Source: Enterocloster bolteae
GTDB taxonomy: Bacteria; Bacillota_A; Clostridia; Lachnospirales; Lachnospiraceae
Length of the DNA: 7,004 nucleotides
Assembly: GCA_021769025.1 (NCBI GenBank)
Contig: JAETTS010000128.1
Coordinates: forward strand, 1 to 7,004
Reading direction: 5' to 3'
Position numbers and translations under genes: made by a program. The notes under the pieces are model-generated. The model was not told where the DNA came from. It did not search any database and saw only the letters and a program-made list of their open reading frames with translations. Position 1 is the first letter of the stretch. Each line of letters opens with the position of its first letter. Below, piece by piece: positions 6,653 through 7,004 of this stretch.

Positions 6653-7004
6653 TCATCCCGTCTCCATACTGGCCGTCTTCCCAATCACCTTAGTCACATA
6701 CCCTCTCTCGCTGTCCATAATATGCCGAACAGTCACCAGATAAAACGTATTAGATGCTGCTGGCCCCAACCCCTTTAGCTTCATAAACCGTCCTGGTGTC
6801 AGCTCCGGAAGCCCGATAAACTCCGCCTCTAGGGTTCCCAGTCGGTATGATATATCCTCCATCAGGTACTCAGCCCGATAACCCGCCTCCTCCTGAGAAG
6901 AAACTGTAGGATCTAAGTACACTTTCTGGGATTTACTGATAAGAGGCTTGGCCTTATTGCCCTGGGACACCTTATTCTTAAGCTTCTGGGAAGCAGAAAT
7001 CTTC
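6653..7004 (-). CDS. gpD/gp27-like spike hub protein, C-terminal part (5' end cut by window edge)
   Basis: Only the last 116 codons are visible. The frame stays open to the right edge, and the in-frame GTG at 6970 is an internal valine codon rather than a convincing start. The segment reads as the end of a late-control gpD / VgrG N-terminal / gp27-like hub: a YRAEYLMEDISYRLGTLEAEF stretch that fits the helix preceding the last barrel, then ELTPGRFMKLKGLG (the usual 'pGr.v.l.G.G' motif), then FYLVTVRHIMD...GYVTKV (the usual 'Y.V..v.H....gGY.T' ending). In this family the protein forms a trimeric hub at the tube tip that carries the spike. It ends 12 bp before the spike gene, which supports the pairing. 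In Afp/PVC systems and in VgrG, hub and spike are fused; here they are separate genes. The N-terminal half is not visible, so other domains there cannot be excluded. The family call is from motif recognition only. Confidence 0.82.
   Translation of the reverse strand, partial: KISASQKLKNKVSQGNKAKPLISKSQKVYLDPTVSSQEEAGYRAEYLMEDISYRLGTLEAEFIGLPELTPGRFMKLKGLGPAASNTFYLVTVRHIMDSERGYVTKVIGKTASMETG

Noticed and set aside
6653..6970. A complete 105-aa protein starting at the GTG at 6970
   Set aside because: The same frame continues without a stop to the right edge, no clear ribosome binding site precedes the GTG, and the residues match only the C-terminal part of a gpD-like hub, so this is the end of a longer gene.

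Overview
The window is a compact stretch of one operon, entirely on the minus strand, encoding the baseplate and central spike of a phage-tail-like contractile injection machine. Coordinates fall as transcription proceeds, so the first gene transcribed is at the right edge. GC content looks moderate, the coding strand is purine-rich, and the ribosome binding sites are strong (GGAGG/AGGAGG type). That suits a Firmicute, probably a Clostridia or Lachnospiraceae member. The host call is inference, because no rRNA, tRNA or housekeeping marker is present.

In transcription order: (1) the C-terminal end of a gpD/gp27-like spike hub protein, cut by the right edge (6653-7004); (2) a 270-aa gp5/VgrG-like spike with an OB-fold and a C-terminal beta-helix (5828-6640); (3) a 149-aa gp25-like baseplate wedge protein (5357-5806); (4) a very large, 1033-aa baseplate J/gp6-like protein (2296-5397); (5) a second, 697-aa baseplate J-like protein with a related N-terminal domain (213-2306); (6) the first 53 codons of a further protein, cut by the left edge (1-161), probably the next tail or baseplate component. 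Gaps and overlaps are 12, 21, -41, -11 and 51 bp, so translation is probably coupled along one transcript. No promoter, terminator, RNA gene, mobile element, CRISPR array or intergenic stretch over 51 bp was seen.

How the parts would work together (family knowledge applied here): the gpD-like hub and gp5-like spike form the central needle complex at the tip of the inner tube. The gp25-like protein and the two J-like proteins form the wedges that join this hub to the contractile sheath and trigger contraction. The order hub, spike, gp25, J-like, J-like matches the core of extracellular contractile injection systems (Afp8/9/11/12 of the antifeeding prophage). It differs from PBSX- or diffocin-type tailocins, which have one short J protein (XkdT). 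Hub and spike are separate genes here, and no PAAR tip gene sits between the gp25-like and J-like genes. Sheath, tube, LysM, ATPase, fibre and cargo genes are not in the window, so whether the whole system is an eCIS, a tailocin or a prophage remnant cannot be settled from this stretch alone.
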